Source: CAYOOT01 sp964405665 (GTDB taxonomy: Bacteria; Bdellovibrionota_C; UBA2361; SZUA-149; CAZDWZ01). Taken from it: a DNA stretch of 13,868 nucleotides. The position numbers and the translations under genes are program-made. The stretch is from NCBI GenBank assembly GCA_964405665.1, contig CAYOOT010000072.1:1-13868 (forward strand), written 5' to 3'. This document shows, piece by piece, positions 1-6,686 of this stretch. Position 1 is the first letter of the stretch. Each line of letters starts with the position of its first letter. Under the pieces are notes generated by a model, which saw nothing but the letters and a program-made list of their open reading frames with translations, did no database searches and was not told where the DNA came from.

Positions 1-33
1 TCCGCTGTTAAAAAGACGTTACGACGATTAAAA

Positions 34-1710
34 TTAAGTAAATTCTCGATCAAAGAAAGCTTTATTCCAAATTATCGGAGCATCTTCAGTGCTATAAACT
101 GTTCGCAGCTCCTCTTTTGTAAAAGCACACAATCGAGAGATTAGTTTCATTCCCCCACAGCGCTTTGCCCGTTCATTCATCCGTTGATCATAAACTTCTC
201 TGGGCAATGGCGCTGAAAATTTCCGTAAACGCTTAATTTCTTCAGTGGTGATTCTAAAAAGCCGTCCTGTAGATTCACATTGAGCGATAATTGATTGATC
301 GTTTGACGGTAAATCATCAGGCAATTCTTGGGCTTGGAGATTTCCAAATTCTGTTGCGTCTTTCGGCAACCAATTTAATTGCTCTTCCTTGGCTTGATTT
401 TCGGATAAAGAAAAAAACCTAGAAGCAAAACTATAATTATAAGGCCAGGGGGATAATTGCATTGGAAAAAACTCACCCCATTCTCCATGTTTGTGTAGAT
501 GTTCAACAATCTTTGGAAGAAGAGCAAAGTAATCCTCTTTAGAATATTGTTTGTTTAAAATACAAAATTGCTGTTTTCTAAGACAGACGCAGCCAAAACA
601 ATTTTCTGAAGCATGAGAAGTATCGCAGTAAATTAAATTATTAGCTCCATCCCAGCAATTGTAACAAAAAAGAAGTCGTTGTGTATTTAAGCCGCAAATG
701 CAGCATTCATACATCAGCTCTGGAGACATAAAGGAAATAGTGCAATCTTGGCAATCTTTGGCCCCGCTGGTTACGATATTACAATGCCTTAGATCTTCTC
801 CTCCATTAATAAAAAAACTATTTTCAATATTTCGCGAGTTGTGAAGATGATTGCCACTGCAATTTTCTATTCGGGAACCTATTAAATGGGGTTTGGGATT
901 GGTGGCTTGCAGCTCTTGGACCTTTCTTTTGAATTCAAGACGTTTATTCCAGGAAATTAAATTACTAGATTCTAAAAACCTAGTGTATTTATCCTTAGAT
1001 ACTTCTTTATTAAAGATAAAATATTCTTGATGTCTCAGATTGATACAGCCAAAACAATGCTTGCAGCCTCGGCAATTAGTAAGAAAATAACTATCGGAAC
1101 ATTGCTCGCAATTTTCTGAACTTTGTAAATTATAACAATTAGAACAAGCGGCACAGTCATAACATAGTTCTGAATCAAAAATAACAGAACAGTCTAAACA
1201 ATCTTTGCAATTTGTTATAGTTTCCGAGTAGAGGCAATCTCGATTCTTATCTGCATCAAAACAGAAATAGCAATCCTTGAGCCAACTACAGTTATTACAG
1301 TAATCACTATTCTCAATAGAATCTAAAATAGTGTTTAGTGCCGGATGGGGAACGAGATCACGCAATTCTCTCCACTGCTCAAAAAAAGGCCGGGAGAAAT
1401 CAAAGTCTCTGCCATAATCCCTTGCCTCCCAACTATCAGACCACCATTGTGTATTAGAAACTACCGGAAACGAAGGTTTTCCCAGATACATCGAAAATAC
1501 ACGCTCTGTGGTGCCTGGGTCTTGCTTTAAATTAACATAAATTTGATTGCGATGGGCCATGCGTCTTTGCAAACGACAGCCTGGACAAAGCTTGGGTTGA
1601 GGAATTAAATATGTTTTTTCATTGATACGTGGAGAAATTTTTTCTAGAAATGCCAGTTCCTTAGCAGTAACGATAAAAGGCTGCTGACACTGAACACAAA
1701 GTTTTTGCAT
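34..1710 (-). CDS. Cys-rich zinc-ribbon-like protein of a family seen in CPR bacteria
   Basis: 558 aa with 39 cysteines. The N-terminus has two CxxC knuckles (C5/C8, C42/C45) that could bind one zinc. A conserved block at about 89-121 (WWSD, YGRDFDFSRPFFEQ, LVPHPALN) is followed by two Cys-rich segments (138-222 and 284-383) made of closely spaced CxxC and DC/NC units. Two related modules, CFGCINLRHQEYFIFNK (219-235) and CFGCVCLRKQQFCILNK (371-387), each followed by xxSKxxY, indicate an internal duplication. The C-terminal part (478-558) starts CESTGRLFRIT and resembles another zinc-binding unit that has lost most of its cysteines. From memory, this family is frequent in Patescibacteria genomes and often carries unhelpful automatic names. 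Its function is unknown; metal binding is inferred from the Cys pairs only. The ATG at 1710 lies 27 bp after the meaB stop, with no clear ribosome binding site, so cotranscription with meaB is plausible. Confidence 0.85.
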   Translation of the reverse strand: MQKLCVQCQQPFIVTAKELAFLEKISPRINEKTYLIPQPKLCPGCRLQRRMAHRNQIYVNLKQDPGTTERVFSMYLGKPSFPVVSNTQWWSDSWEARDYGRDFDFSRPFFEQWRELRDLVPHPALNTILDSIENSDYCNNCSWLKDCYFCFDADKNRDCLYSETITNCKDCLDCSVIFDSELCYDCAACSNCYNLQSSENCEQCSDSYFLTNCRGCKHCFGCINLRHQEYFIFNKEVSKDKYTRFLESSNLISWNKRLEFKRKVQELQATNPKPHLIGSRIENCSGNHLHNSRNIENSFFINGGEDLRHCNIVTSGAKDCQDCTISFMSPELMYECCICGLNTQRLLFCYNCWDGANNLIYCDTSHASENCFGCVCLRKQQFCILNKQYSKEDYFALLPKIVEHLHKHGEWGEFFPMQLSPWPYNYSFASRFFSLSENQAKEEQLNWLPKDATEFGNLQAQELPDDLPSNDQSIIAQCESTGRLFRITTEEIKRLRKFSAPLPREVYDQRMNERAKRCGGMKLISRLCAFTKEELRTVYSTEDAPIIWNKAFFDREFT

Positions 1711-1737
1711 CTGCTGATATTAAACTATTTTATAAAC

Positions 1738-2679
1738 TTAATCTCGTTTAAGATATCTCTCCCAAAGCATTTCGGCAGCTTGGGCAGGAGCTTTTTTTCT
1801 CGTAATTACTTCTTTTAGAATTTCATCAAAAAGTTCGTTTTCATTGCAAAATTCCAGAATTTTTTGCTTGGGAAGTTCTGATAGAACAGCGAGCAAACTT
1901 TGTTTTAAAAAATCTTCCCTTCTTTTAGCAAAATTTCCCGAGGTTTTTGCCCAAGTTAGGTGTTTTTCTATATTCTTATATAATTCTTCTATTCCCTTGC
2001 CTTCAGTAGATATTGTTTTAGTGATTTCCGGTTTCCAAGCTAAGTTCTCAGCCAAACTAAGAAGAGTAGTCAATTCTTTGTGTAATCTATCTACCCCTTC
2101 ATAATCTGCTTTATTTATGGCAAAGATATCGGCAATTTCCAAGATACCAGCTTTTAAAGCCTGCACAGTATCGCCCATCCCCGGAACTAAAACGACAATT
2201 ACAGTATCAGCAGTTTTCACAATTTCAATCTCGGACTGCCCCACACCAACTGTTTCCACTAAAATAAAATCAAATCCGGCGGCATCAAGCACAAAGATCA
2301 TCTCAGGAGTCTTCTGGGAAAGTCCACCTAAAGCTCCTCTGGATGCGATAGAACGCATAAAAACTCTTTTATCTTGTAGGGAATTAGTCATGCGAATGCG
2401 ATCCCCTAATAGAGCACCCCCTGTAAAAGGACTACTGGGATCAACCGAAATGATCCCCACTTTTTTATCTTGTTCTAATATTAACTTGGCAAGATGATCG
2501 ACTAAAGTGGATTTTCCCGCACCGGGAGAACCGGTGATGCCAATGACAATGGCCTTACCTGTGTGGGGAAAAAGTTCTCGTAAGTACTTCTTTCCCAGAT
2601 CAGAATCTTCTTCAACCAAAGTGAGTACTCTGGCAATTGCTTTGTGTTGACCTTTTAATAAATCTTTTTTTAAATCCAT
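1738..2679 (-). CDS. meaB: MeaB/ArgK-type G3E GTPase (methylmalonyl-CoA mutase chaperone family)
   Basis: 313 aa. Motifs in order: Walker A GSPGAGKST (50-58), the family block SVDPSSPFTGGALLGDRIRM (78-97), the G3 region ETVGVGQSE (142-150), and the guanine-specificity motif NKAD (189-192). The N-terminal helix LLKGQHKAIARVLTLVEED matches the usual MeaB/ArgK start, so the ATG at 2679 is likely right. Known family members are cytoplasmic GTPases that load and protect the cobalamin cofactor of acyl-CoA mutases. No mutase or cobalamin gene is visible here, so the partner is unknown. Length is slightly short for the family but contains all GTPase motifs. The start codon is unusual: GGGGAG and the A and T of the ATG belong to the right-hand arm, in sense orientation, of a 72-bp palindromic repeat. 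An intrinsic terminator for the preceding gene ends only 7 bp before that repeat, so promoter or readthrough must act across the repeat. Confidence 0.92.
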   Translation of the reverse strand: MDLKKDLLKGQHKAIARVLTLVEEDSDLGKKYLRELFPHTGKAIVIGITGSPGAGKSTLVDHLAKLILEQDKKVGIISVDPSSPFTGGALLGDRIRMTNSLQDKRVFMRSIASRGALGGLSQKTPEMIFVLDAAGFDFILVETVGVGQSEIEIVKTADTVIVVLVPGMGDTVQALKAGILEIADIFAINKADYEGVDRLHKELTTLLSLAENLAWKPEITKTISTEGKGIEELYKNIEKHLTWAKTSGNFAKRREDFLKQSLLAVLSELPKQKILEFCNENELFDEILKEVITRKKAPAQAAEMLWERYLKRD

Positions 2680-2749
2680 TCTCCCCTTTTCCCCACTTTG
2701 AAGATATTGCAGTACTAGAATATATGCAACGTGGGAAAAAGGGGAGAAT
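2678..2749 (-). repeat. 72-bp palindromic element, copy 1
   Basis: Left arm ATTCTCCCCTTTTCCCCAC (2678-2696) and right arm GTGGGAAAAAGGGGAGAAT (2731-2749) are complementary at 18 of 19 positions, separated by 34 nt. The one exception reads as a G-U pair in RNA of the minus (meaB sense) strand. The centre contains the core GCATATATTCTA on the minus strand, shared with copies 2 and 3. The other half of the centre has diverged: 20 of 34 centre positions match copy 2. The element overlaps the first two bases of the meaB start codon and lies 7 bp from the terminator of the histone-like gene. I see no target-site duplication. Strand here means the strand on which the core reads GCATATATTCTA. Confidence 0.9.
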
Positions 2750-2756
2750 AAACAAA

Positions 2757-2780
2757 AAAAGCCGCCAAAATGGCGGCTTT
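2757..2780 (-). terminator. Intrinsic terminator of the histone-like gene
   Basis: On the minus strand the inverted repeat GCCGCCA / TGGCGGC (7 bp, 3-nt loop) is followed directly by a run of seven T. This is a strong rho-independent terminator for transcripts coming from 2820-2930. The plus strand has only a short T run, so it mainly works leftward. Confidence 0.88.
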
Positions 2781-2786
2781 AAACCA

Positions 2787-2810
2787 TTAGGTAAGATTGC
2801 TCTTACCTAA
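2787..2810 (-). other. Hairpin between the histone-like gene and its terminator
   Basis: TTAGGTAAG (2787-2795) and CTTACCTAA (2802-2810) form a perfect 9-bp stem with a 6-nt loop. It lies 9 bp after the stop codon and 6 bp before the terminator stem. A second imperfect stem (AGATCAA 2811-2817 with TTGATCT 2831-2837) spans the stop codon. Together with the terminator these make a ladder of three hairpins that could protect the mRNA 3' end or limit translation termination; the role is inferred. Confidence 0.7.
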
Positions 2811-2819
2811 AGATCAAGA

Positions 2820-2930
2820 CTATCTCTTCTTTGATCTAGCTGGCTTTTTTCTTGAAGCAGCTGCTTTACGAGCTGGTGCTTTTTTTGTCATTTTTTTAGC
2901 TGCTGGTTTTTTCTTTTTAGCTGTTGCCAT
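2820..2930 (-). CDS. 36-aa Lys/Ala-rich histone H1-like DNA-binding peptide
   Basis: A 36-aa open frame beginning MATAKKKKPAAKK and ending PARSKKR. It is built almost entirely from Lys, Arg, Ala, Pro and Ser, with PA(A/R)K-type repeats like the tails of bacterial histone H1-like proteins (Hc1/AlgP-type). No globular domain is present. Such peptides neutralise DNA or RNA; nucleoid binding is inferred from composition. The start is well supported: GAGG lies 7 nt before the ATG on the minus strand. A perfect TATAAT lies about 80 nt upstream and a strong intrinsic terminator about 40 nt downstream, so this is a real, monocistronic and probably well-expressed gene. It is flanked by two direct copies of the 72-bp palindromic repeat. 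The opposite-strand frame (2797-2988) is a hydrophobic mirror of this Lys/Ala codon pattern and is not credible. A ribosomal-type basic peptide is an alternative reading. Confidence 0.82.
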   Translation of the reverse strand: MATAKKKKPAAKKMTKKAPARKAAASRKKPARSKKR

Positions 2931-2934
2931 AATA

Positions 2935-2941
2935 ATTCCTC
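2935..2941 (-). promoter_or_regulatory. Ribosome binding site of the histone-like gene
   Basis: On the minus strand AAGAGGAATTATTATG places GAGG 7 nt before the ATG at 2930. It is the clearest Shine-Dalgarno in the window and fixes the start of this short gene. Confidence 0.75.
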
Positions 2942-2971
2942 TCTTTTTGTTATTTCAATTTATTAATTATA

Positions 2972-2997
2972 AATGCATCTTTAACTAAAGATACATT
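2972..2997 (-). promoter_or_regulatory. Hairpin or operator at the predicted 5' end of the histone-like mRNA
   Basis: AATGcATCTTTA and TAAAGATaCATT form an inverted repeat with 11 of 12 positions paired around a 2-bp centre. It begins about 10 bp after the TATAAT box, so it would sit at or near the 5' end of the transcript. The near-absent loop fits a dimeric repressor site at least as well as an RNA stem. Both readings are inference. Confidence 0.55.
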
Positions 2998-3007
2998 CCG
3001 ATACAAC

Positions 3008-3013
3008 ATTATA
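3008..3013 (-). promoter_or_regulatory. -10 box of the histone-like gene
   Basis: TATAAT on the minus strand (ATTATA on plus), about 80 nt before the start codon. No good -35 box lies 16-18 bp upstream (TATTTT at 17 bp). The DNA further upstream is very AT-rich, as in an UP element. The predicted start of transcription is near 3001. Confidence 0.5.
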
Positions 3014-3189
3014 TGGACATCTTTTACCACAAAATATAAATTTGCCAAACAATTTTTTTTACTTTTTTGATAATTTTAAAAAAAACTGCATTGACAACAT
3101 TATTCTTCGATGAATTTTTGCAGGAAGAAGATTCAAATTAGATTAATTTAGCTAACTGAATTCGGAATGTTTGTTGAGATTGGTATTTG
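3014..3189. other. AT-rich intergenic stretch, nothing recognised
   Basis: Between the histone-like promoter and repeat copy 2. It holds long A/T runs (3051-3085), and no open frame longer than about 13 codons on the strands I checked near it. The runs may act as an UP-type or curved DNA element for the promoter at 3008-3013. I see no RNA gene here. Confidence 0.4.
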
Positions 3190-3261
3190 GTTCTCCCCTT
3201 TTTCGCACATCAAACTATAAATAGTTCTAGAATATATGCCGCGTGCGAAAAAGGGGAGAAT
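3190..3261 (-). repeat. 72-bp palindromic element, copy 2
   Basis: TTCTCCCCTTTTTCGCAC (3191-3208) and GTGCGAAAAAGGGGAGAA (3243-3260) are perfectly complementary over 18 bp. The outermost 19th pair (3190/3261) is lost. The centre is again exactly 34 nt, with the core GCATATATTCTA on the minus strand; 29 of 34 centre positions match copy 3. The stem carries G/C where copy 1 has C/G and copy 3 has A/T. The element starts at the last base of the ychF stop codon, so it forms the 3' end region of the glycan operon transcript. It has no T run, so it is not a classical terminator. Confidence 0.92.
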
Positions 3262-4361
3262 TATAAATTAAAACGAAAATGCACAATATCTCCATCTTGC
3301 ATTAGATATTCTTTACCTTCGATTCGCAATTGTCCCTTTTCTTTTGCTCCCTGTTCACCACCATACTCAACATAATACTTATAGCCGACAATTTCTGCGC
3401 GAATAAAACCTTTTGCAAAATCAGAATGAATCTTGCCTGCGGCATCTACTGCAGTAGATCCTAATGCACAGGTCCAGGCATGAGCTTCTTTCGGGCCAAT
3501 AGTAAAAAACGTTATTAAATTCAAAAGCTTATATCCGGCATGACCAAGCTTAGATAAACCTGATTCTTTAAGCCCCAAAGCATCTAAAAATGGCCCTCTT
3601 TCACTTTCTTCAAGTTGACTAACTTCTGATTCAACTTTGCCGGAGATCACAACTACGTCACTTCCAACTTTGTTGGCCCACTTTACCAATTCCCCAACGT
3701 AGCCTTTTGTATTCTCTGTCGGTTCAAGTGCAACATCGCTTTCTGCGACATTGGCAACATACAAAAGTGGTTTACTAGATAATAATCCTAGGGAATTTAA
3801 ATTATGTCCGGTATTTTTTAACGTTCTCAGAACTATTCCTTTTGATAATTGCTCTTTTGCAAATTCCAATGCAGCAAATTCCGCTTTGGCCTCTTTATCT
3901 CCGACCTTTGCCGCCTTTGCTGCACGATCAATGCGTTTCTCTACTGAGGCTAAATCTGCAAGCATTAGTTCAGTTTCTATCACCTCTACATCCCTCACAG
4001 GAGAGATAGAACCATCCACGTGCACAATATTCTCATCATCAAAGCAACGAACCACATGAATCAACGCATCCACTGCTCTGATATGACCTAAAAATTGATT
4101 TCCTAAGCCTTGTCCCTCCGATGCGCCTTTAACTAATCCAGCAATATCCACAAACTCAACCACAGCTGGAATTATTTTCTGCGAACCAGCTATTTTTGCA
4201 AGCACGGCCAGTCTCTCATCAGGGACTGCCACAATTCCGGTATTTGGTTCTATCGTGCAGAAAGGATAATTCGCAGCTTCGGCTTGTACTGCTGTTAAGG
4301 CACTGAATATTGTTGATTTTCCAACATTTGGTAGCCCGATAATTCCACAATTAAATCCCAA
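3261..4361 (-). CDS. ychF: Redox/ribosome-associated GTPase-like ATPase YchF (OLA1 family)
   Basis: 366 aa, the normal length for YchF. Walker A is GLPNVGKST (9-17); the G3 region is DIAGLVKGAS (72-81). The usual NKxD is replaced by NVAE (206-209), the change that makes this family prefer ATP. The C-terminal TGS domain spans about 283-366 (LITFFTIGPKEAHAW). Family members are cytoplasmic, bind the ribosome and influence stress responses. The start codon is TTG at 4361: the protein must begin close to MGFNCGIIGLP, there is no nearby ATG, and AAGG lies 6 nt upstream. That AAGG overlaps the stop codon of the preceding glycosyltransferase gene, 8 bp away, so the two are probably translationally coupled. 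Its place at the end of a glycan-export operon looks like transcriptional convenience rather than shared function. Repeat copy 2 follows the stop directly. Confidence 0.96.
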   Translation of the reverse strand: MGFNCGIIGLPNVGKSTIFSALTAVQAEAANYPFCTIEPNTGIVAVPDERLAVLAKIAGSQKIIPAVVEFVDIAGLVKGASEGQGLGNQFLGHIRAVDALIHVVRCFDDENIVHVDGSISPVRDVEVIETELMLADLASVEKRIDRAAKAAKVGDKEAKAEFAALEFAKEQLSKGIVLRTLKNTGHNLNSLGLLSSKPLLYVANVAESDVALEPTENTKGYVGELVKWANKVGSDVVVISGKVESEVSQLEESERGPFLDALGLKESGLSKLGHAGYKLLNLITFFTIGPKEAHAWTCALGSTAVDAAGKIHSDFAKGFIRAEIVGYKYYVEYGGEQGAKEKGQLRIEGKEYLMQDGDIVHFRFNL

Positions 4362-4369
4362 TTGACACC

Positions 4370-5548
4370 TTATTTTTTAGTAAAATATTGATAAGCTTCT
4401 AAGGTAGCATACGCAGTTTTGGTCCAAGTAAATTTCTCTGCTTGTTTGATTCCCTTTTCGCCTAGTTCCCTTAGTTTATTTTCATTTTGCAACAAAGCCA
4501 AGATCTCTCTGACCCATTGCTTTTCATCATTGTCATTTAGCAAAATAGCGGCATCTCCTGCAACCTCAGGGAGAGAAGAATTATTTCCGGCTACTACCGG
4601 AAGTCCGCAAGCCATCGCCTCTAGCACCGGCAAACCAAAACCTTCATAGATACTTGGAAAAACTTTCAAAACTGAGGCTTGATATACTTCAATCATATCG
4701 GCCATACTTAAGAATCCTAATAACTTAATATCTCGCTCTAAACCTAGTTCCTGTATTTTTTGAACAAGCTTTGGATAATTGTTATCCCCTTCATATCTGC
4801 CGACCATAACAAATATCGGCTTAGGGTTAATCTCACTTTGATAAATGATTCGATCCAAGACATTCAAAATAAAAGGGATATTTTTTCGAGCATCAATACC
4901 GCCGGCATAAAAAATAATTGGTCTTTCTACGGGGATCTCATATTTTCTTTTAACTTCTTCTGCTTTTTGCTTCCAATTGCTTAAATCCCTTGCTTTAAAT
5001 TCTTCTCCTACTCCAAGATGAGTTACAAACACCTTCTTTGGATCTATTTGAAGAATTTCCACCAAATCTCTTTTTGTAGCTTCACTAATCGAAATAATCC
5101 CTTTTGCCTGATAAATTGACTGTTTTTCCAAAAAACGGGCCAGATAAAAACCCCAGGTGAGCTTATCGGCCTTATACATCTCAGAAAATTTTAAAGGTAT
5201 TAAATCAGCAACCCCAACAAGGTAAGGCACTTTACATCTTGCCGTAGCATCAACATGGGCAATGAAATGAATCAAATCCAAACCTAATTTTTTTATTCTT
5301 CTAGGTAAGAAGGCTTGGGTCTCCACGGTTTGTTTGCCAAAAGGGAGTCTGGCAATCAGTTTCTTTTCGTATTCAGAAGCATTCAAATCGGAACTGTATA
5401 AAGCTCTTATATTGATCTCGGGGAAAGATTTTTCCGCCAGTGGGCCGATGACTTTAAGTAATTCTTCGGCATAACGACCTAAGCCCCGACCAAAATGAGA
5501 TTTAAATCCCGGTTCAGTTCCTCGGGCATCAAGTCCAATTTTTAACAT
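4370..5548 (-). CDS. Glycosyltransferase family 4 (GT-B fold)
   Basis: 392 aa. The N-terminal domain has the glycine loop HFGRGLGRYAEEL (18-30), typical of GT4 enzymes. The C-terminal domain has YAGGIDARKN (214-223) and the nucleotide-sugar motif EGFGLPVLE (302-310) with both glutamates of the E-x7-E pattern. SLPEVAGDAA (325-334) is also typical. It should transfer a sugar, retaining the anomeric configuration, from a nucleotide-sugar donor at the inner membrane face. The sugar cannot be told from sequence; the GGxDxRKN form is common in mannosyltransferases, a weak hint. The gene overlaps the preceding glycosyltransferase gene by 7 nt (ATGTTAA), which argues for coupling. With wzt/wzm in the same operon, it probably helps assemble the exported glycan. 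Confidence 0.93.
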   Translation of the reverse strand: MLKIGLDARGTEPGFKSHFGRGLGRYAEELLKVIGPLAEKSFPEINIRALYSSDLNASEYEKKLIARLPFGKQTVETQAFLPRRIKKLGLDLIHFIAHVDATARCKVPYLVGVADLIPLKFSEMYKADKLTWGFYLARFLEKQSIYQAKGIISISEATKRDLVEILQIDPKKVFVTHLGVGEEFKARDLSNWKQKAEEVKRKYEIPVERPIIFYAGGIDARKNIPFILNVLDRIIYQSEINPKPIFVMVGRYEGDNNYPKLVQKIQELGLERDIKLLGFLSMADMIEVYQASVLKVFPSIYEGFGLPVLEAMACGLPVVAGNNSSLPEVAGDAAILLNDNDEKQWVREILALLQNENKLRELGEKGIKQAEKFTWTKTAYATLEAYQYFTKK

Positions 5549-6675
5549 TGACTTATCTTGGATAAAGAACCTTCTTTAAATAAAGAAAGAATCGGCTCTA
5601 CCAGATTTTTATTTATTCTGGAAACAAAATGCTGTTCGCTAAAAAATTTGGCTCGTTCTTTGCCTTGAGTGATTAAATTTGATCTCAAATTGGGATCTGT
5701 AAGCACTAGGTTAATTAATTCAGCAATTTCTGCAAATTTCTTTTCATTAAAAAGAATTCCACCATCGGCAACTGTATCGCCCACAGCAGAAGAGTTAAAA
5801 GCAATTACCGGAAGTCCAAAGTGCATGGCCTCAATAATCGGCACACAAAAACCTTCATGCTCGCTCATGCACAAATAAACATCAGAAGCTTGATAAAAGG
5901 CCTTTAATTCCGAATCGGCCACTGTTCCGACAATTTCCACGGCATTTTTTAAACGCAGCTCATTAATTAGCATTCTTAATTCGAAAGAATAGATTTCCGT
6001 ATCAATATCGCTGCCGATCAGCCAAAGTTTGGAGTTTTCTTCAATCTTATGATGATAAAAATAAAATGCTTTGATGATATCATGTAGGCACTTATTGGGA
6101 GCAAACCTTCCGACATGCAAAATATTAACCCCTCGTTTTGATTTTAGGACATTATAGATCCCCTCATTTCGGGCAATCGACCATTTCTTTTCATCAATTA
6201 AAAGAGGTAAGACCTCAGCACTTTTACAACCAAACTCTAAAAGTTCTTTTTTATTAAATTCCGAATCAGCTAAAGCAATATCTACTGATTTTAAAATTTC
6301 AGGTAATTCTTGCCTTCCTTTTCTTAAATCAGCAACAACTCGGGGATTATAACCAAGAAACCAACTCTCTGGAGTAAGATTGTGATAAATTAACGCTTTT
6401 TTAAATCCGTTTTCTTTTACATAAAGATCATTCAAGGGAGATCCAATCGAATAGTGCAAAAGCACGGCAACTTGTTCATTTTTATTCTTGCTCTCTTGCA
6501 AGTCCTCTTGAAATAAATTCCATTTCCTTACTTCTGATTTAAGTTTGTCATGCGCATTAACTGCATAGATATCACTTTCAATTCCGATACTACGTAACAA
6601 GCGGGCAATAGAAATGGCTTCATTAGAGATCGCATCGCCATGGGTGAGAGTATGAACAAATTGATGAATTTTCAT
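5542..6675 (-). CDS. Glycosyltransferase family 4 (GT-B fold)
   Basis: 377 aa. The second, nucleotide-sugar-binding domain is clear: ILHVGRFAPNK (185-195), KLWLIGSD (216-223), and SEHEGFCVPIIEAM (271-284) containing E274 and E282 of the E-x7-E motif. The N-terminal domain (MKIHQFVHTLTHGDAISNEA) resembles acceptor domains of GT4 enzymes in capsule and O-antigen clusters; the acceptor is unknown. The Cys within EGFCVPIIE is common in one GT4 subgroup and not a defect. It lies 11 bp after wzm and overlaps the next glycosyltransferase by 7 nt. No strong ribosome binding site is visible. It is a distant paralogue of the next gene, sharing the same two-domain plan, and probably adds another residue to the same glycan. 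Confidence 0.92.
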   Translation of the reverse strand: MKIHQFVHTLTHGDAISNEAISIARLLRSIGIESDIYAVNAHDKLKSEVRKWNLFQEDLQESKNKNEQVAVLLHYSIGSPLNDLYVKENGFKKALIYHNLTPESWFLGYNPRVVADLRKGRQELPEILKSVDIALADSEFNKKELLEFGCKSAEVLPLLIDEKKWSIARNEGIYNVLKSKRGVNILHVGRFAPNKCLHDIIKAFYFYHHKIEENSKLWLIGSDIDTEIYSFELRMLINELRLKNAVEIVGTVADSELKAFYQASDVYLCMSEHEGFCVPIIEAMHFGLPVIAFNSSAVGDTVADGGILFNEKKFAEIAELINLVLTDPNLRSNLITQGKERAKFFSEQHFVSRINKNLVEPILSLFKEGSLSKISQC

Positions 6676-6686
6676 TAAAATAATGC

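Noticed and set aside
2797..2988. 63-aa hydrophobic frame on the plus strand
   Set aside because: It is the mirror of the Lys/Ala-rich gene on the minus strand, which has its own ribosome binding site, promoter and terminator; the plus frame has none.
3187..3375. 62-aa plus-strand frame across repeat copy 2 and the end of ychF
   Set aside because: Overlaps the well-conserved TGS domain of YchF antisense and starts inside the repeat; no ribosome binding site.
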